A stretch of 64,000 nucleotides of DNA from Micromonospora sp. R77 (lineage in GTDB: Bacteria > Actinomycetota > Actinomycetes > Mycobacteriales > Micromonosporaceae): positions 682,001 to 746,000 of the forward strand of contig NZ_JALDST010000001.1 in NCBI RefSeq assembly GCF_022747945.1. The letters are read 5' to 3'. Positions 53,913 through 63,339 of the stretch are shown here, piece after piece. Both the position numbers and the translations under genes were made by a program. Under the pieces are notes generated by a model, which saw only the letters and a program-made list of their open reading frames with translations, was not told the DNA's origin and made no database searches. Positions within the stretch are counted from its first letter, which is position 1, and each line of letters begins with the position of its first letter.

Positions 53913-54490
53913 CCCGCCCCGAACGACCGCCGGGTCGCACCGGCACGGACGCCGCCCCCGGCGGGCCGACCGGACCCGACGGATCGACCGGACCCGACGG
54001 ATCGACCGGACCTGGCGGAGCGACCGGAGCCGGCGGGGCGACCGGAGCCGGCGGGGACCTGGCCGCGCGGCAGGCCGCGCTGGTCGCGGCCCTGGTCGCC
54101 GGTGCCCCGACGCCGCCCGGCTTCGACCCGGCCCCGGTCGACGCGGCCCGCCGCGCCCTGCTGCGCAAGCGGGCCGGCGACGTGGCCCGACACTGGCCGC
54201 TGCTCGCCGCCGGCCACGGCGCCGACTGGCCGGAGACCTTCGCCGACTGGGCGGCCGGCCGCCCCACCAACGGCTCGCTCCGAGACGGCTGGGACCTGGC
54301 CCGCGAGCTGCGCGACCGGGGCACGCTGCCGCCGCTGGGCGCCGACGAGCTGGTCGCCCGGGAGGCGGCCACCCGCTACGACGGTCGGACCGCCCCCGGC
54401 CCCGCCGGCTGCCGGCCGTCGCCCGGGCCGGCGGCTGTCGCGGTGCAGCTCGCCGGTCGGGTACGCCTGCTTCGCCCCGCCGCCGGCTGA
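53909..54490 (+). CDS. Putative partner protein of the DUF692 enzyme (SCO6045-like), with collagen-like N-terminus
   Basis: 193 residues. The N-terminus (about 17-50) is made of Gly-X-Y units such as TGPDGS, TGPGGA and TGAGGA, encoded by five tandem 18-bp repeats at 53969-54058. The helical domain that follows (LAARQAALVAALVAGAPTPP, FDPAPVDAARRALLRKRAGD, HWPLLAAGHGADWPETFADW) resembles the proteins found beside actinobacterial DUF692 genes (SCO6045-like). Such helical proteins are thought to bring the substrate to the MNIO enzyme, as DUF2063 partners do. The ATG overlaps the DUF692 stop (ATGA). Assignment as partner is by context and weak similarity. Confidence 0.75.
   Translation: MTRPERPPGRTGTDAAPGGPTGPDGSTGPDGSTGPGGATGAGGATGAGGDLAARQAALVAALVAGAPTPPGFDPAPVDAARRALLRKRAGDVARHWPLLAAGHGADWPETFADWAAGRPTNGSLRDGWDLARELRDRGTLPPLGADELVAREAATRYDGRTAPGPAGCRPSPGPAAVAVQLAGRVRLLRPAAG
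53969..54058 (+). repeat. 18-bp tandem repeat (five units) inside the partner gene
   Basis: Units ACCGGACCCGACGGATCG (twice, exact), then three diverged units begin at 53969, 53987, 54005, 54023 and 54041. They encode Gly-X-Y triplets and may vary in copy number between strains. Confidence 0.9.
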
Positions 54491-54532
54491 CCCCCGCTGC
54501 GCACCCGCACCGGGTACGGCAGGATCGACGGC

Positions 54533-55294
54533 ATGGATCTCGGACTCGCCGACCGGGTGTACGTGCTGACCGGTGCCTCCGGCGGCCTCGGCCTCGCCAC
54601 CGCCGAGCAGTTGGTGGCCGACGGCGCGAAGGTGGTGATCTCGGCCCGTGCCCCCGAGCGGGTGGCCGCCGCCGTCGACGCGCTCGGCGGCCCGGACCGG
54701 GCGATCGGGCTGACCGCCGACCTGACCGACCCGGGCACGCCGCACCGGCTCGTCGCCGCGGCCCGCGAACAGTTCGGTCGCCTCGACGGCGCACTGATCT
54801 CGGTGGGCGGCCCGCCTCGCGGCACCGCCGCCCAGGTCACCGACGAACAGTGGCGGGAGTCCTTCGAGACCGTCTTCCTCGGCACCGTCCGCGCCGCCAG
54901 GACGGTCGCCGCCGCCCTCACCGACGGGGGCGCGATCGGGCTGGTCCTCTCCACCTCCGCCCGCGGCCCGGTGCCCGGCCTGGGCATCTCCAACGGCCTG
55001 CGCCCCGGCCTGGCCGGGGTGGCCAAGGACATCGCCGACGAGTACGGCCCCCGGGGCGTACGGGTGGTGGGCCTGCTGCCGGGACGGATCCTCACCGACC
55101 GCAACCGGGAGCTCTTCGCCGCCACGGGCGACGCCGAACGGGCCCGCAAGGAGGCCGAGGCGACCATCCCGCTCGGCCGCATCGGCGCGCCGGCCGAGTT
55201 CGGCCGGGTGGCCGCGTTCCTGCTCTCCCCGGCCGCCAGCTTCGTCACCGGCGTCACCGTCCCGGTCGACGGCGGCGCCCTCCGCACCCTGTGA
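54533..55294 (+). CDS. SDR-family protein lacking the usual YxxxK motif
   Basis: 253 residues. Cofactor loop TGASGGLGLA (about 14-23) and the end RIGAPAEFGRVAAFLLSPAA ... GVTVPVDGGALRTL are typical of SDRs. At the catalytic position (GLGISNGLRPGLAGVAKDIA) the expected Tyr-x-x-x-Lys is replaced; Ser is present in VLSTSARGPV. The family of such atypical SDRs is widespread in actinobacteria and may use another base or no longer catalyse reduction. Its relation to the MNIO operon, 42 bp upstream, is unclear. The SDR stop overlaps the GTG of the Mug glycosylase gene. Confidence 0.9.
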   Translation: MDLGLADRVYVLTGASGGLGLATAEQLVADGAKVVISARAPERVAAAVDALGGPDRAIGLTADLTDPGTPHRLVAAAREQFGRLDGALISVGGPPRGTAAQVTDEQWRESFETVFLGTVRAARTVAAALTDGGAIGLVLSTSARGPVPGLGISNGLRPGLAGVAKDIADEYGPRGVRVVGLLPGRILTDRNRELFAATGDAERARKEAEATIPLGRIGAPAEFGRVAAFLLSPAASFVTGVTVPVDGGALRTL

Positions 55295-55857
55295 CCGCCC
55301 ACCCGCGGCCCACCAGGGACGAGCTGGCGGCGGCGGCCGACCGGACCATTCCGGACCTGATCGGTCCCGGGCTGGACGTGCTCTTCGTCGGGATCAACCC
55401 GGGGCTCTGGTCGGCGGTCACCGGGTGGCACTTCGCCCGGCCGGGCAACCGGTTCTGGCCGGCGCTGCACCGCGGCGGTTTCACGCCCCGCCAGCTGGAC
55501 CCGAGTGAGCAGGACGAGCTGCTCGGCCTCGGGCTGGGCATCACCAACATGGTGGCCCGGGCCAGCGCCCGCGCCGACGAGCTGAGCGCGGCGGAACTGC
55601 TGACCGGCGCGGAGCTGCTGACCGCCAAGGTGGCCCGGTACCGGCCCCGGTGGGTGGCGGTGGTCGGGGTGACCGCGTACCGGGTGGGGTTCGCCCGGCC
55701 GAAGGCCACCTTCGGGCCCCAGCCGGAGCTGCTGGCCGGAGCCCGGCTCTGGGTCCTGCCCAACCCGAGCGGGCTGAACGCGCACTTCACCGCCGAGACG
55801 CTGGGTGCCGCCTTCGGCGAGCTGCGCGCCGCCAACGTCGACGGGGTGGCGACGTGA
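55291..55857 (+). CDS. mug: Mismatch-specific (G:T/U) DNA glycosylase
   Basis: 188 residues. The UDG-fold motifs of Mug/TDG are FVGINPGLWSA (catalytic Asn in GINPG) and LPNPSGLNAHF. It removes U or T mispaired with G, an important repair function at high GC content. The GTG at 55291 overlaps the SDR stop, and its stop overlaps the GTG of the SET-domain gene, so three genes are co-translated. Confidence 0.94.
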   Translation: MTAHPRPTRDELAAAADRTIPDLIGPGLDVLFVGINPGLWSAVTGWHFARPGNRFWPALHRGGFTPRQLDPSEQDELLGLGLGITNMVARASARADELSAAELLTGAELLTAKVARYRPRWVAVVGVTAYRVGFARPKATFGPQPELLAGARLWVLPNPSGLNAHFTAETLGAAFGELRAANVDGVAT

Positions 55858-56387
55858 TCCCGGTACCCGAGCCGGACTGCTGGCTGCATCCGGACGTGGT
55901 GGTGGGGCGTTCCTCGATCGCCGGGCGGGGACTGTTCGCCCGCGTGCCGATGGCAGCCGGCGAGGTGGTGTCCCGACTCGGTGGCCGACTCGTCCCGACT
56001 CGGCAGCTCGCGGGCCTCCTCGACGCCGCCGCCCGGGACCCCGCGCGGCCGTACGTGGACAGCATCACCGAGGGGACGGACCGGCACCTGGTGCTGCCGC
56101 CTCGGCGTCCCAGCGGCTACGGCAACCACAGCTGCGACCCGAACCTGTGGTGGGTGGGCCCGTACGAGCTGGCGACGCGGCGGGAGATCGCGGCCGGCGA
56201 GGAGCTGACCAACGACTACGGCACCAGCACCGGTGAACCGGGCTTCACCATGTCCTGCCGCTGCGGCTCGGCGCTCTGCCGTGGCGTGGTGACCGGGGAC
56301 GACTGGCGACTGCCGGCCCTGCGGGAGCGCTACGGCGAGCACTGGGTGCCCGGCCTGCTCGCCCGCATCCGGGGCGAGTGGGACTAG
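55854..56387 (+). CDS. SET-domain protein (lysine methyltransferase-like)
   Basis: 177 residues. VVVGRSSIAGRGLFARVPMA opens the SET domain, GYGNHSCDPNLWWV gives the NHSC motif for SAM binding, LTNDYGTS gives the catalytic Tyr, and CRCGSALCRG forms a post-SET-like zinc cluster. The arrangement is complete, so the protein is probably an active protein lysine methyltransferase. Substrates of bacterial SET proteins include ribosomal and histone-like proteins. It is coupled to mug by a 4-bp overlap. Confidence 0.9.
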   Translation: MIPVPEPDCWLHPDVVVGRSSIAGRGLFARVPMAAGEVVSRLGGRLVPTRQLAGLLDAAARDPARPYVDSITEGTDRHLVLPPRRPSGYGNHSCDPNLWWVGPYELATRREIAAGEELTNDYGTSTGEPGFTMSCRCGSALCRGVVTGDDWRLPALRERYGEHWVPGLLARIRGEWD

Positions 56388-56396
56388 CCGGCCGGG

Positions 56397-58391
56397 TCAG
56401 TTCGCGACGGCGGGGGGCAGCGCCTCCTGTGCCACGTACTCGCCCATCGGCACGGTCCGCACCACCGGCTCCGGCTGCTCCGGTCCGGCGTACGGGGTCG
56501 GCGAGTCGGCGACCGCGAACTGGGTGCGGTAGAGCTCGGCGTAGAGGCCGCCGACGGCGACCAACTCGTCGTGCCGGCCCCGCTCGACGATCCGCCCCCC
56601 GTCGAGGACGAGGATCTGGTCGGCGTCCCGGACCGTGGAGAGCCGGTGCGCGATCACCAGTGCGGTACGCCCGGTCAACGCCACGGACAGCGCCCGCTGC
56701 ACCGCCGCCTCGCTCTCCGAGTCCAGGTGAGCGGTGGCCTCGTCGAGGATCACGATCGACGGGGCCTTCAGCAGCAGCCGGGCGATGGCGATGCGCTGCT
56801 TCTCACCGCCGGAGAAGCGGTAGCCCCGCTCCCCGACCGTCGTCTCCAGCCCGTCGGGCAGCGAGCGGACCAGGTCGGCGACCTGCGCCCCGGCGAGCGC
56901 GGCCCAGATCTCGTCGTCGGTCGCGTCGGGCTTGGCGTAACGCAGGTTCTCCGCGATGGTCTCGTGGAACAGGTGGGAGTCCTGGGTGACCACGCCGATC
57001 TCGTCGCGCAGCGAGGCGAGGGTGGCGTCCCGGACGTCGACCCCACCGACCAGCACCTGGCCGTCGCTGACGTCGTAGATCCGGGAGATGAGCATGGAGA
57101 GCGTGGACTTGCCGGCGCCGGACGGGCCGACCAGGGCCACCATCTGCCCCGGTTCGACGCCGAACGAGACGCCCTTGAGCACCGGCTCGTTGACCGTACG
57201 GTCCAGGGTGGCGACCTCCTCCAGGGAGGCCAGCGACACCTCGGCGGCGCTCGGGTAACGGAACCGCACGTCGCGGAACTCGACCCGGCCGTTGCCCCGG
57301 GGCACCGGCACCGCGCCCGGCTTCTCCTCGATGCCGGGGTGCAGGTCGAGCACCTCGAAGACCCGGTCGAAGGAGACCAGGGCGCTCATCACGTCGACCC
57401 GGACGTTGGAGAGCGCGGTCAGCGGGCCGTAGAGGCGGGTGAGCAGCAGCGCCAGGGTCACCACGGTGCCCGCGCTGACCGCACCGGTGACCGCGAGCCA
57501 GCCGCCGAGACCATAGGTGAGGGCCTGGGCCAGGGAGGCCACCAGCAGCATCGCCACGAAGAACGTCCGCGAGTACATGGCGGACTGGATGCCGATGTCG
57601 CGGACCCGCTCGGCGCGGCCGGCGAAGCGGCGTGCCTCGACCTCGGGCGAGCCGAAGAGCTTGACCAGCAGCGCCCCGGCCACGCCGAACCGCTCGGTCA
57701 TCGTCGCGTTCATCTTCGCGTCGAGGTTGTACGACTCCCGGGTGATCTCGGCGAGCCGCTTGCCGACCCGGCGGGCCGGGATGATGAAGATGGGTAGCAG
57801 GATCAGCGAGAGCGTGGTGATCTGCCAGGAGAGGGTGAACATCACGCCGGCGGTGAGCACCAGCTGGATGACGTTGCTGACCACCCCGGACAGCGTCGAG
57901 GTGAAGGCCCGCTGGGCACCGAGCACGTCGTTGTTGAGCCGGCTGACCAGGGCGCCGGTCTGGGTCCGGGTGAAGAACTGCAGCGGCATCCGCTGGACGT
58001 GGTCGTAGACCCGGGTGCGCAGGTCGAGGATGATTCCCTCGCCGATCCGGGCCGAGTACCACCGTTGGACGAGGGAGAAGAGCGCGTCGGCGACCGCCAG
58101 CGCGGCGATCACCAGGGCCAGCCGCACCACCACCGAGCCGGCCTCGGTGCCGCCCCGGTTGATCGCGTTGATCACGTCACCGGCGAGCACCGGGGTCGCC
58201 ACCCCGATGACCGCGGAGATGACCACGGTGACCAGGAAGACGACGATGTCGCGCCGGTAGGGTCGGGCGAAGGCGACGATCCGCTTGGCGGTGCCGCGCT
58301 TGAGCTGGTGTCCGGAGACCTCGTCGCTGCTCCGCATCGACCGGAGCATGCTCCAGCCCGCCATGCCCCCGCCGTGCATCGGACTGGACAC
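56397..58391 (-). CDS. ABC-type exporter, fused permease and ATPase
   Basis: 664 residues. Six transmembrane helices in the N-terminal ABC_membrane domain (about 45-330, opening DIVVFLVTVVISAVIGVATP), then an ATPase with Walker A GPSGAGKSTLSM, signature YRFSGGEKQRIA, Walker B VILDEATAHLD and switch His in VIAHRLST. It is a half-transporter that should work as a homodimer, exporting lipids or drugs. GTG 58391 has GGAGGTGACGAG upstream. Convergent with the SET gene by 9 bp. Confidence 0.95.
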   Translation of the reverse strand: MSSPMHGGGMAGWSMLRSMRSSDEVSGHQLKRGTAKRIVAFARPYRRDIVVFLVTVVISAVIGVATPVLAGDVINAINRGGTEAGSVVVRLALVIAALAVADALFSLVQRWYSARIGEGIILDLRTRVYDHVQRMPLQFFTRTQTGALVSRLNNDVLGAQRAFTSTLSGVVSNVIQLVLTAGVMFTLSWQITTLSLILLPIFIIPARRVGKRLAEITRESYNLDAKMNATMTERFGVAGALLVKLFGSPEVEARRFAGRAERVRDIGIQSAMYSRTFFVAMLLVASLAQALTYGLGGWLAVTGAVSAGTVVTLALLLTRLYGPLTALSNVRVDVMSALVSFDRVFEVLDLHPGIEEKPGAVPVPRGNGRVEFRDVRFRYPSAAEVSLASLEEVATLDRTVNEPVLKGVSFGVEPGQMVALVGPSGAGKSTLSMLISRIYDVSDGQVLVGGVDVRDATLASLRDEIGVVTQDSHLFHETIAENLRYAKPDATDDEIWAALAGAQVADLVRSLPDGLETTVGERGYRFSGGEKQRIAIARLLLKAPSIVILDEATAHLDSESEAAVQRALSVALTGRTALVIAHRLSTVRDADQILVLDGGRIVERGRHDELVAVGGLYAELYRTQFAVADSPTPYAGPEQPEPVVRTVPMGEYVAQEALPPAVAN

Positions 58392-58491
58392 TCGTCACCT
58401 CCGGGTCGTGGGCAGCACGCGTCGTCGGGTCAATTCTCCCGACGACTACGACAACCTCGCGAGTAACCCGGATCTTCCCGAACGGTCCTTA

Positions 58492-59259
58492 CTATTCTCC
58501 GCGGCCGGCGAGATCACGCAACCGGCGGGTCTGGGCTTCCCGCTCGGCCCGCTGCTGCTCGGTGTGGGAGCGTCCGCCGGCGCCCGCGAGCAGCGCCTTG
58601 ATCTCCACCACGGCGTCCCGGTTGCCGGCGAGCAGACCGGCGGTCAGGTCCCGCACCGCCGCGTCCAGCTCGTCGGTCGGTACGACCAGGTTGGCCAGGC
58701 CGATCCGGTCCGCCTCGGCGGCGTCCATCCGGCGGCCGGTGGCACAGATCTCCAGTGCCCGCGCATAGCCGACCAGCTCGACCAGCCGCTTCGTGCCGGC
58801 CAGGTCCGGCACGAGGCCGAGGGTCACCTCGGCCATGGAGAGCTTGGCGTCCTCGGCGAGCACCCGCAGGTCACAGGCGAGGGCGAGTTGGAAACCGGCA
58901 CCGATCGCGTGCCCCTGCACGGCCGCCACCGAGATCACGTCCGGTCGGTGCAGCCAGGTGAAGCCGCCCTGGTACTCGGCGATCCGGTCCGCGCACTCCT
59001 GCTCGGGCAGGGTGGAGAGTTCGGCGAAGGACCCGGGGCCGGAGGCACCGGCCACCGACAGGTCCAGGCCCGCGGAGAAGGCCCGCCCCTCGGCGCGTAC
59101 GACCACGACGCGCACGTCGCCCGGCAGGTCCCGGGAGAAGTCGCTCATCGCGCGCCACATGGCCGGGGTCTGGGCGTTGAGCACGTCGGGCCGGCACAAC
59201 GTGACCGTGGCAACCGGCCCGTCGCAGTCGAGTCGTACCCCGGTCGTCTCGGCGGTCAC
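58492..59259 (-). CDS. Enoyl-CoA hydratase/isomerase family protein
   Basis: 255 residues of crotonase fold. The oxyanion-hole segments are AFSAGLDLSVAG and AVQGHAIGAGFQLALACDL; the catalytic Glu region is SMAEVTLGLVPDLAGTKRLV. The Asp at PDLAGT suits dehydratase or isomerase action. It could take part in fatty-acid or branched-chain degradation; no neighbours support a pathway. GTG 59259 (VTAETTGVRL) is the best start; the frame runs open to 59418. Confidence 0.92.
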   Translation of the reverse strand: MTAETTGVRLDCDGPVATVTLCRPDVLNAQTPAMWRAMSDFSRDLPGDVRVVVVRAEGRAFSAGLDLSVAGASGPGSFAELSTLPEQECADRIAEYQGGFTWLHRPDVISVAAVQGHAIGAGFQLALACDLRVLAEDAKLSMAEVTLGLVPDLAGTKRLVELVGYARALEICATGRRMDAAEADRIGLANLVVPTDELDAAVRDLTAGLLAGNRDAVVEIKALLAGAGGRSHTEQQRAEREAQTRRLRDLAGRGE

Positions 59260-59305
59260 CGGACGACCCGGAGCACGATGCTGATGGACGACGCTGGTGG
59301 GCGGG

Positions 59306-59533
59306 TCACGCCTTCTTGCGGCGCCGGGCGCCGCCGCGCTGCCGCAGCTGCACCCCGGACTCGGTGAGCACCCGGTGGATGAACCCGTAGGAGCGGCCGG
59401 TGGAGGCCGCCAGCGCACGGATGCTCTCCCCGGAGGTGTACCGCTTTACCAGGTCCTTGGCGAGCGTCTGACGCTCGGCTCCGACGATCCGGCGACCCTT
59501 CTCAGTGCTGGTGGCTGTGCCAGTGGAGGCCAT
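59306..59533 (-). CDS. Small helix-turn-helix protein
   Basis: 75 residues: a basic protein with one HTH (LVKRYTSGESIRALAASTGR, then SYGFIHRVLTESGVQLR) and a strongly basic tail GGARRRKKA. The pattern is highly conserved in actinobacteria. It resembles the DNA-binding part of resolvase-like or sigma-region-4-like HTHs, but no regulon is known. It lies 46 bp ahead of the enoyl-CoA hydratase gene in the same direction, so it could be co-transcribed. Confidence 0.88.
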   Translation of the reverse strand: MASTGTATSTEKGRRIVGAERQTLAKDLVKRYTSGESIRALAASTGRSYGFIHRVLTESGVQLRQRGGARRRKKA

Positions 59534-59738
59534 GCTGATTCCTCACGTCGCAGACTGTGCGGTTCGGATACGGTCCCACCTATTAGACCGCCTCCGACGA
59601 TCATGCGCTAGATATCAACTCTTCGCCAACCGACACGCTATGCGATGTCAACTTCCCGATAGCGTGATCCTGGCTACCAGTCGCCGTACGATCGCCCGTG
59701 CTGCGCCGACTGCGGCGTGGGGCCGTACCCTGCCCGGC

Positions 59739-60341
59739 GTGACCGACCCCCTCGCCGCCGCAGCCGGCGCGGCCGCCGTCTTCGCCGCGACCAACCTCGA
59801 CGACGTCGTCGTGCTCACCGTGCTCTTCGTGGCCGCCCGCGGCGCCGGCCGGCCCCGTCCTTGGCAGATCGTGGCCGGGCAGTACCTGGGCATCGGCACG
59901 CTGGTCGCCGTCGCGGTGGTGGTCGCCGCCGGGCTGCTGGTCGTGCCCGACCCGTGGACCGGCCTGCTCGGCCTGCTGCCGATCGGGCTCGGGATCCGTG
60001 CCCTGGTCCGCCGCGCCGACGACGACGAACCGCCGGCCGTGGTGGGCAGCCTGCTCGGCGTGGCCGGGGTGACCATCGCCAACGGGTCCGACAACATCGC
60101 CGTCTACGTGCCGGTCTTCCGCTCCCTGGACCCGACCGCCGGCCTGGTCTGGCTGCTGGTCTTCGCCGCGCTGGTCGCGGTCTGGTGCGCCGTCGCCGCC
60201 CTGCTCGGCAGCCACCCGGGAGTGGTCCGACTGGTCGGCCGGGTCGGTCACTGGCTGGTGCCGGCGGTCTTCATCGCCATCGGCGCGACCATCCTGCTCA
60301 CCTCCGGCGTCCTCCCCCACCTCACCACCCTCCTCCCCTGA
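59739..60341 (+). CDS. CadD-like cadmium/cation transporter
   Basis: 200 residues with five or six transmembrane segments. AVFAATNLDDVVVLTVLFVA at the start and VTIANGSDNIAVYVPVF in the middle are the conserved ND/SDN motifs of the CadD/LysE-type cadmium resistance family. GTG 59739 is preceded at 7 bases by TACCCT (59726-59731), without a ribosome binding site, so the mRNA is probably leaderless. Confidence 0.9.
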   Translation: MTDPLAAAAGAAAVFAATNLDDVVVLTVLFVAARGAGRPRPWQIVAGQYLGIGTLVAVAVVVAAGLLVVPDPWTGLLGLLPIGLGIRALVRRADDDEPPAVVGSLLGVAGVTIANGSDNIAVYVPVFRSLDPTAGLVWLLVFAALVAVWCAVAALLGSHPGVVRLVGRVGHWLVPAVFIAIGATILLTSGVLPHLTTLLP

Positions 60342-60368
60342 CCCACCCACCCGGCCAGACCCGATCGC

Positions 60369-60431
60369 CGTTGATCATGGAGTTGGCGGCGATGTGGATC
60401 TCCGAAACTGCCGCCAACCTCATGATCAACG
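60369..60431. terminator. Long inverted repeat between convergent CadD and ABC-F genes
   Basis: CGTTGATCATGGAGTTGGCGGC (60369-60390) and its near reverse complement (60410-60431) form a 22-bp stem with two mismatches. The GATCATGG core matches the element at 6416-6494. It probably acts as a bidirectional terminator. Confidence 0.65.
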
Positions 60432-60437
60432 CAGCGA

Positions 60438-60479
60438 GGGGGGCGGGGGGGTGGGGGGGTGGGGGGTGGGGGTGGGGGG
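60438..60479 (+). other. G-rich tract, quadruplex-prone
   Basis: Six runs of 5-7 G interrupted by single C or T form a 42-base tract abutting the TGA of the ABC-F gene (60480-60482). The plus strand could form G-quadruplexes. On the ABC-F transcript the stretch is C-rich and follows the stop codon directly. Confidence 0.8.
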
Positions 60480-62084
<1,605 letters not shown>

Positions 62085-62333
62085 GGTGGCGGTACTCGCT
62101 CTCGGGGTTCCGGAAGGGCTGACTCAGGGCACGCGAAAGCGCCGGCGGGTTTTCCTCTTCCCGTCGGCGCGGGGCCGTTCAGCCTTCGCAGCGCAGCACC
62201 CGACAAGTGTACCGGGCGTCGTCTGTCGCTCCTGCGGATTACCGGGCAAGATCATCGGGTACCGAATTCGCCGTCCGGACCCGGTCCGGTACCGCAACCA
62301 CCACACACGGACTAATCGGTGATCGGGGTCAAC

Positions 62334-63251
62334 ATGGAGCTGAACGAGAACGCGCAGGTCGACACCAGCCAGGTGGACGATCGGCGAGGATCCGGTGGCG
62401 GCGGGGGGATGGGCATACCGATCCCGATCGGCGGTGGCCGGGGCGGGATCGTGGGCATCATCATCGCCGTGCTCGTCGCCCTGGTCGGCGGCGGTTTCGG
62501 CCTCAACGCGGCGACCAACGGCGGCGGCGGATCCGACGCGGGCGACAACACCTCGCTGGAGCAGAAGTGCTCGGCGCAGGACGCCCTGAAGCAGCTCGAC
62601 TGCCGCAACACCCTCTACGTCAACTCGATCCAGGCGTACTGGACCAAGGCGATGCCGGAGGTCTTCGGCGACCAGTACAAGCCGTCCAAGACGGTCTTCT
62701 TCAGCCAGGGCGTGAACACCGGCTGCGGGCAGGCCGACTCCGGCGTCGGACCGTTCTACTGCCCGGCCGACGACCTGGTCTACATCGACCTGACCTTCTA
62801 CAAGCTGCTCGCCGACCAGCTCGGCGCCGAGGGTGAGTTCGCCCAGCCGTACGTGCTGGCGCACGAGTACGGCCACCACGTGCAGGACCTGCTCGGCACC
62901 GAGGCGCAGATGCGCCGCCAGCAGCAGCGCGACCCGAACAACGCCAACGCGCTCTCGGTCAAGCTGGAGCTGCAGGCCGACTGCTATGCCGGCGCCTGGG
63001 CGAAGAACGCCACCGGCACCTCGGACGCGCAGGGTCAAAAGATCTTCAAGAGCATCACCGAGCAGGACATCCAGCAGGCCATCGACACCGCTGAGAAGAT
63101 CGGTGACGACGCGATCCAGAAGCGTGCCGGCCGCCCGGTGAACCCGGACGAGTTCACCCACGGCACGTCGGAGCAGCGCCAGCAGTGGTTCACCAAGGGC
63201 TACTCGACCGGTGACCCGAAGGCCTGCGACACCTTCGGCAGCAGCCAGTAA
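62334..63251 (+). CDS. Neutral zinc metallopeptidase (YpfJ family)
   Basis: 305 residues. A Gly-rich cytosolic N-terminus (about 1-40) is followed by a transmembrane helix (GIVGIIIAVLVALVGGGFGL). The extracytoplasmic domain carries the zinc motif HEYGHHVQDLLG (HExxH-type, near residue 180) and LELQADCYAGAWA supplying the third ligand, with disulfide Cys in LEQKCSAQDALKQLDC and NTGCGQADSGVGPFYC. This is the putative neutral zinc metallopeptidase family. The ATG at 62334 follows GATCGGGGTC. Confidence 0.93.
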   Translation: MELNENAQVDTSQVDDRRGSGGGGGMGIPIPIGGGRGGIVGIIIAVLVALVGGGFGLNAATNGGGGSDAGDNTSLEQKCSAQDALKQLDCRNTLYVNSIQAYWTKAMPEVFGDQYKPSKTVFFSQGVNTGCGQADSGVGPFYCPADDLVYIDLTFYKLLADQLGAEGEFAQPYVLAHEYGHHVQDLLGTEAQMRRQQQRDPNNANALSVKLELQADCYAGAWAKNATGTSDAQGQKIFKSITEQDIQQAIDTAEKIGDDAIQKRAGRPVNPDEFTHGTSEQRQQWFTKGYSTGDPKACDTFGSSQ

Positions 63252-63265
63252 CGACCCCGGTATCC

Positions 63266-63318
63266 GTGCCGTCGGCCTGCGCCGCTGCCACCATGGACAG
63301 CGGTCAGGCCGACGGCAC
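63266..63318. terminator. Bidirectional hairpin between zinc peptidase and RCC1 genes
   Basis: Perfect 14-bp arms GTGCCGTCGGCCTG (63266-63279) and CAGGCCGACGGCAC (63305-63318) with an inner CCGCTG/CAGCGG stem. It lies between the convergent stops. Confidence 0.85.
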
Positions 63319-63339
63319 AGCACTATCTACCGCCGGCGG

